This document shows, piece by piece, positions 7,642 through 10,206 of a stretch of 10,206 nt of DNA. Under the pieces are notes generated by a model, which searched no databases, was not told the origin of the DNA, and worked only from the letters and a program-made list of their open reading frames with translations. The position numbers were made by a program, and so were the translations under genes. The DNA is from Oscillospiraceae bacterium (GTDB lineage: Bacteria; Bacillota_A; Clostridia; Oscillospirales; Oscillospiraceae), in NCBI GenBank assembly GCA_017408725.1, contig JAFQUA010000012.1, positions 1 through 10,206 on the forward strand. The letters run 5' to 3'. The stretch's first letter is position 1; each line of letters begins with the position of its first letter.

Positions 7642-7656
7642 CCCATAACAAACAAT

Positions 7657-7694
7657 ACCTGCCTGCGCATTTCGCGCAGGCAGGTGCTGTTTTT
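7657..7694. terminator. Bidirectional terminator after the L-serine dehydratase gene
   Basis: A perfect 12-bp stem (ACCTGCCTGCGC 7657-7668, GCGCAGGCAGGT 7674-7685) with a 5-base loop is followed by GCTGTTTTT on the plus strand, 15 bases after the dehydratase stop. On the minus strand it is followed by ATTGTTTGTT, so it can also end the converging membrane-protein transcript that stops at 7704. Confidence 0.88.
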
Positions 7695-7703
7695 ATGCCA
7701 TTT

Positions 7704-8543
7704 TTACACTTCGGTATTCGGAATTCCCCGCTGGGTCACAAAGATGTTACCTTCTTCATTGACCGTAATGTCAAAAATCAGAGTTTCTGTAGTTCCATTG
7801 GTGTAATCGATCTTAATTGTAATTGTATCCCGGATGGACTCCAGAGGGATCGTGGGATCCTTGTGAAGTTCAAAGGCAAGTTCACTGGAAATCGACCAAC
7901 GAAAATCAGCTTTACGAACATTAGGCCAGTATATCGTGCCTTTTTCCGGGTTTGGCCCAAACAAGCGCGCTCCCTTGCTTACGGAGCCCACTCCCGTAGT
8001 TTCAATATCAACGTTCTTGACCGTGGAGCAATCACTAAAATCCAGCGTTATTCCACCGTTGCTTATAATGGTTGTAATAGCACCAGGGTATCCCCATCTG
8101 ATCACCGAACCTTTGCCTCCCAAACTGAACTCATCGGCAATTGCCATTTCTTCAGCATATACTTTCTCATGTTCCTCTTTGGTAAGTGCTCTGGTGTCAC
8201 GAATCCGGATCATGCCATTTAGAGGAATAGACACATCCGGAGACACATTTTTCTGGGTTGTTTGACCTTCAATGTTGGTCAAACATGTGATCTTCACTTT
8301 TGCCTGCTGCGTCGGCTGGGGCGTATCGGTAGCGTCCGCCGAGAGTCCGGGCTGCTCACCGGGTAGAGTCGTCACAACTGTCGGAGACTGCTCAATTCCC
8401 ATACCCAGCACCGTCACCAGCAGCGCGAAGCAGAGACCCGACGCAGCGATGAATACGCCGTTTCTGCGTCTGCGTTCTTTCTTCACAATTTCTGCGCCTG
8501 CTTTTTCAAGCACGCTTTCTGTCATTTCACGATAAGTTTTCAT
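7704..8543 (-). CDS. Single-pass membrane protein downstream of an ECF sigma gene, putative anti-sigma factor
   Basis: The 279-residue product has a short, charged cytoplasmic N-terminus (about 1-28, ending KKERRRRN), one membrane segment (about 29-50), a Thr/Pro-rich linker (about 51-80) and an outer domain of about 200 residues rich in predicted beta strands. I recognise no known domain in the outer part. The ATG at 8543 has GGAGGG 8 bases upstream; the open frame to a TTG at 8549 is less likely. It overlaps the 3' end of the ECF sigma gene by 17 bases, the classic sigma/anti-sigma arrangement, so sequestering that sigma factor at the membrane is the natural guess. It lacks the HxxxCxxC zinc motif of many anti-sigma factors, and its cytoplasmic part is very short. 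The gene looks intact although the sigma gene is broken. Confidence 0.8.
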   Translation of the reverse strand: MKTYREMTESVLEKAGAEIVKKERRRRNGVFIAASGLCFALLVTVLGMGIEQSPTVVTTLPGEQPGLSADATDTPQPTQQAKVKITCLTNIEGQTTQKNVSPDVSIPLNGMIRIRDTRALTKEEHEKVYAEEMAIADEFSLGGKGSVIRWGYPGAITTIISNGGITLDFSDCSTVKNVDIETTGVGSVSKGARLFGPNPEKGTIYWPNVRKADFRWSISSELAFELHKDPTIPLESIRDTITIKIDYTNGTTETLIFDITVNEEGNIFVTQRGIPNTEV

Positions 8544-9116
8544 AATCAAATCCCTCCATTATCAGTATTGTTTTCAACGCCTGCCGTGCACGGTAAGCAA
8601 TCGTTTCAATATTGTGGGTAGTCTTATGCAGGATATGGGCGATTTCCTTATAAGAAAAGCCCTCAAAGTACGCAAGCCACAGTACCTGCTGATACTCCTG
8701 CTTCAGCTTCTTCATGCAGCGATGCACCATGATCTTATTTTCCTGCTGTATGTACCGCTGTTCTAAGTCTTCTTCGTCATTGCAGATCTGCAGGCAGTCA
8801 TCCAATGGCAGTTCCGCTTTCCTGCTTCGCCGCAGATGGTCGATAGCCGTGTTTCTGCCGATGGTATACAGCCACGTCTTGAAAGCAGACTGATGGTATA
8901 CAGCCACGTCTTGAAAGCAGACTGCTGAGAAAAACGGGGGCGCTTGACCACCAGCTTTACGAATGTATTCTCCGTCAGCTCTTCAGCAAGCTGTAGATCA
9001 TTGACGACACCGTGCAAATACAGGATTAAGCCGTCTTTGTACACGCAGATGATCTCTTCCAATCCGCTGTTATCCCCACTTAAGAAGCGGCGGTAGCTGT
9101 CCATCCCGCTGTCCAT
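8527..9116 (-). pseudogene. ECF RNA polymerase sigma factor, frameshifted by a 32-bp tandem duplication
   Basis: The ATG at 9116 has a consensus site AAAGGAGG 6 bases upstream. The frame encodes sigma region 2 (about residues 18-75, including LAEELTENTFVKLV and SAFKTWLYTI), then meets a second copy of a 32-base segment, shifts frame and stops at 8763 after 117 residues, the last 42 foreign. Another frame continues with GRNTAIDHLRRSRK, a linker and region 4 with a helix-turn-helix (FSYKEIAHILHKTTHNIE) to a TGA at 8527. Removing one 32-base copy joins the two into a normal 185-residue sigma-70 family ECF protein, which would direct RNA polymerase to specific promoters, probably under control of the overlapping downstream membrane protein. 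As written the gene makes no region 4. It may be an inactive allele, a phase-off state or an assembly error. Confidence 0.88.
8860..8923. repeat. Perfect tandem duplication, unit 32 bp, inside the ECF sigma gene
   Basis: Bases 8860-8891 and 8892-8923 are identical, directly abutting copies, and the following G is shared too. The unit starts GATGGTATACAGCC and ends GAAAGCAGACT on the plus strand. As 32 is not a multiple of 3, the second copy shifts the sigma reading frame. Loss of one copy by slippage or recombination would restore it. Confidence 0.97.
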
Positions 9117-9211
9117 TGAATTCCTCCTTTATTTCTCTTTTCACCTATTAGACGATCTCAGGCAATAAAACCTCACAGCAAAAACCATCAAGGAAAAATA
9201 TTGAAACGATA

Positions 9212-9240
9212 TTGAATAATTAATTATTTTGTGCTAAACT
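9212..9240 (+). promoter_or_regulatory. Candidate promoter in the intergenic region right of the sigma gene
   Basis: TTGAAT (9212-9217), a 17-base spacer and TAAACT (9235-9240) fit a sigma-A promoter pointing right. It overlaps a perfect 14-bp AT palindrome (AATAATTAATTATT, 9215-9228). The only thing downstream on this strand is a 24-codon ORF, so its target is unclear. The AT-rich context makes chance matches likely. Confidence 0.35.
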
Positions 9241-9316
9241 TATATGGTTAGAGTTTCAAAGCTTACCACCCTGCTATATATAAAGAATAACAGAAAACGA
9301 AGGAGTTTTACAATAT

Positions 9317-9391
9317 ATGAAATTAGGTATCGGCGCTGAAGCTACCGATTCCATATTTCAATGTATCTCTACAAATGCCGATATAGCTTGA
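9317..9391 (+). CDS. Very short ORF (24 aa) with ribosome binding site, doubtful
   Basis: The ATG at 9317 follows AAGGAG by about 11 bases and lies downstream of a candidate promoter. The product MKLGIGAEATDSIFQC (then ISTNADIA) resembles the start of a normal enzyme cut off by a TGA and may be the remnant of a longer gene or a leader peptide. It overlaps an antisense open frame. I do not recognise it, and it may not be expressed. Confidence 0.25.
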   Translation: MKLGIGAEATDSIFQCISTNADIA

Positions 9392-9528
9392 TAAACACTA
9401 GGTTTTTCAACATCTTTAAAACACATAAGTCCACGCAACTCTATGCCTTCCAATGCAAAAATGGCGTAAAATTGGCGTAAAATGGCGTAGAGAAAATCAG
9501 CCGACAGCCTGGGAAAAAGTACATACTG
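9358..9528 (-). other. Possible gene remnant, 56 codons open without a start
   Basis: On the minus strand this frame is open from a TAG to a TGA and reads as protein-like sequence, ending LEGIELRGLMCFKDVEKP and then SVYQAISAFVEIH. It has no ATG or GTG start and no ribosome binding site. It contains the three-fold short repeat at 9462-9488, which encodes YAILRQFYAIF. It could be the decayed end of a gene or a chance open frame. I do not recognise the family. Confidence 0.22.
9462..9488. repeat. Three spaced direct copies of TGGCGT
   Basis: TGGCGT occurs at 9462-9467, 9473-9478 and 9483-9488, with AAAA-rich spacers of 4-5 bases, giving periods of 11 and 10 bases, about one helical turn. This could be a protein-binding array or simple slippage in a decaying sequence. 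No neighbouring gene explains it. Confidence 0.6.
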
Positions 9529-9530
9529 CT

Positions 9531-9578
9531 ACCAAAACAACACCCCGTCTTCGTACTTAACCGTACAAAAGCGGGGTG
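9531..9578 (-). terminator. Terminator of the LysR-family gene
   Basis: On the minus strand CACCCCG (9578-9572) pairs with CGGGGTG (9547-9541), and an inner GTAC/GTAC pairing extends the stem. It is followed by TTGTTTTGG (9540-9532). The hairpin begins 6 bases after the LysR stop codon. Confidence 0.7.
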
Positions 9579-9584
9579 ATAATT

Positions 9585-10206
9585 TTATCCAAATTTCAAG
9601 AACTGCTCCGCATAATTCCTGGCGCTTGTATTGCGTGTATAGACCACGTGGAATGGGTGTGGTTCTGTGATCCCATCCACAGCAAAGGTTCCGATTCCAT
9701 TTTCTTTAGAGATTACAGATTGGTACATAAAGCTGATACCGATTCCACTGCCAACTAAAGCCTTGATTGAAACGAAGCTGCTTATGGAAATCTCTCTGTT
9801 AAAATCACTCAGTTCATACCCCGCCGCAATCAGACGCTCCTCAAAAATGCGGCGCGTTCCGGAGCCCTCTTCCCGGACGATAATCGTCTCCTTCAGCAAA
9901 TCCTCAATTGCAACTTGTTTTCCGCATAAAGGACTGCTCTTTGCACAGATCCCCACAAAGGGTTCCATCCGCAGCAAATAGGAATCGTATTTGGTTTTAC
10001 TGAATGTGCCTTCAATTACGGCAAAGTCCAGTTGATTCTCGTCAAGCATTTGCAGAAGATGCTTAGTGTTATCCACCACAAGGGAAATCTCGTGACTGGG
10101 ATCACGGAGATATTCTTTGATGGAATCGATCAGCACATAGTCGCCGATGGTCTTGGTTGCACCGATCCGTAACTTCAGGCGCTTCTTATCTGAAATTGCC
10201 AGTTGA
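9585..10206 (-). CDS. LysR-family transcriptional regulator, C-terminal part (start outside window)
   Basis: The frame is open to the right edge, giving about 206 residues of the inducer-binding half of a LysR-type regulator. The N-terminal winged helix-turn-helix lies beyond the window. The visible part begins LAISDKKRLKLRIGATKTIG, the usual start of the periplasmic-binding-protein-like domain. It contains the family-typical LDFAVIEG, IIVREEGSGTRRIFEE and SISSFVSIKALVGSGIGISF segments and ends near EQFLKFG. The ATG at 10136 is internal and not the real start, because the domain continues upstream of it. A hairpin terminator follows the stop. The EEGSGTR segment is shared with CysB/CbbR-like members, but the effector and targets cannot be read from this fragment; target genes are often divergent from the missing 5' end. 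Confidence 0.93.
   Translation of the reverse strand, partial: QLAISDKKRLKLRIGATKTIGDYVLIDSIKEYLRDPSHEISLVVDNTKHLLQMLDENQLDFAVIEGTFSKTKYDSYLLRMEPFVGICAKSSPLCGKQVAIEDLLKETIIVREEGSGTRRIFEERLIAAGYELSDFNREISISSFVSIKALVGSGIGISFMYQSVISKENGIGTFAVDGITEPHPFHVVYTRNTSARNYAEQFLKFG

Larger units (their letters stand above)
9117..9584. other. Intergenic region without a firm gene
   Basis: About 470 bases lie between the sigma gene start and the LysR stop. Bases 9117-9135 hold the sigma ribosome binding site. The rest is AT-rich and holds a candidate rightward promoter, an AT palindrome, a 24-codon ORF, a possible antisense remnant, a TGGCGT repeat and the LysR terminator. On the minus strand, about 35 bases before the sigma ATG, a CGTCTA resembles ECF -10 elements, but no matching -35 (GAAC-type) is present, so autoregulation cannot be claimed. 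Confidence 0.6.

Noticed and set aside
7695..8222. 175-codon plus-strand ORF
   Set aside because: Antisense to the membrane protein gene, which has a strong ribosome binding site and a coherent domain layout.
8763..9116. Two separate sigma genes or a split sigma factor at 8527-9116
   Set aside because: The second frame has no ribosome binding site and the break coincides exactly with the 32-bp duplication, so one frameshifted gene is the simpler reading.
1..10206. CRISPR array, IS element or prophage
   Set aside because: No spaced repeats of the right size, no transposase, integrase or phage-like frame was seen.

Overview
The window looks like chromosomal DNA of a spore-forming, low-to-moderate GC Clostridia member, most likely Oscillospiraceae/Ruminococcaceae-like. 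The basis is a GerA-family spore germination protein, an archaeal/eukaryotic-type prolyl-tRNA synthetase with a C-terminal zinc domain, a single-chain iron-sulfur L-serine dehydratase, strong AGGAGG-type ribosome binding sites and Firmicutes-like promoters. The taxonomic call is inference; no rRNA sequence lies inside the window.

Layout from left to right. Positions 1-300 hold no protein gene. On the minus strand they carry two near-consensus tandem promoters and a leader that reads out of the left edge, most likely for an rRNA operon. A lone GerA-type germination receptor subunit follows (396-1841, minus). It is divergent from a tight two-gene operon on the plus strand: mnmE (tRNA U34 modification GTPase) and a NifS/IscS-like cysteine desulfurase, separated by 2 bases. 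That operon ends at a strong hairpin (4454-4479), which also serves the converging minus-strand unit: proS, followed by a short membrane-protein frame that appears to have lost one base just after its start codon.

To the right of proS, on the plus strand, are a 51-residue ribbon-helix-helix-like small protein and an L-serine dehydratase gene. The dehydratase promoter overlaps a perfect 9+9 bp inverted repeat. A second strong bidirectional hairpin (7657-7685) separates this from a minus-strand pair: an ECF sigma factor and a downstream, overlapping gene for a single-pass membrane protein placed like an anti-sigma factor. The sigma gene is broken by a perfect 32-bp tandem duplication that shifts the frame; deleting one copy restores a normal 185-residue sigma factor. 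This is the most striking feature of the window and could be a mutation, an assembly artefact or a reversible on/off switch.

Positions 9117-9584 hold no firm gene, only a candidate promoter, an AT-rich palindrome, a very short ORF, a possible gene remnant with a three-fold TGGCGT repeat, and a hairpin terminator. The right edge carries the C-terminal part of a LysR-family regulator whose start lies outside the window. Most of the window is core metabolism and translation. I did not see a phage, an IS element, a CRISPR array or a clear defence system.
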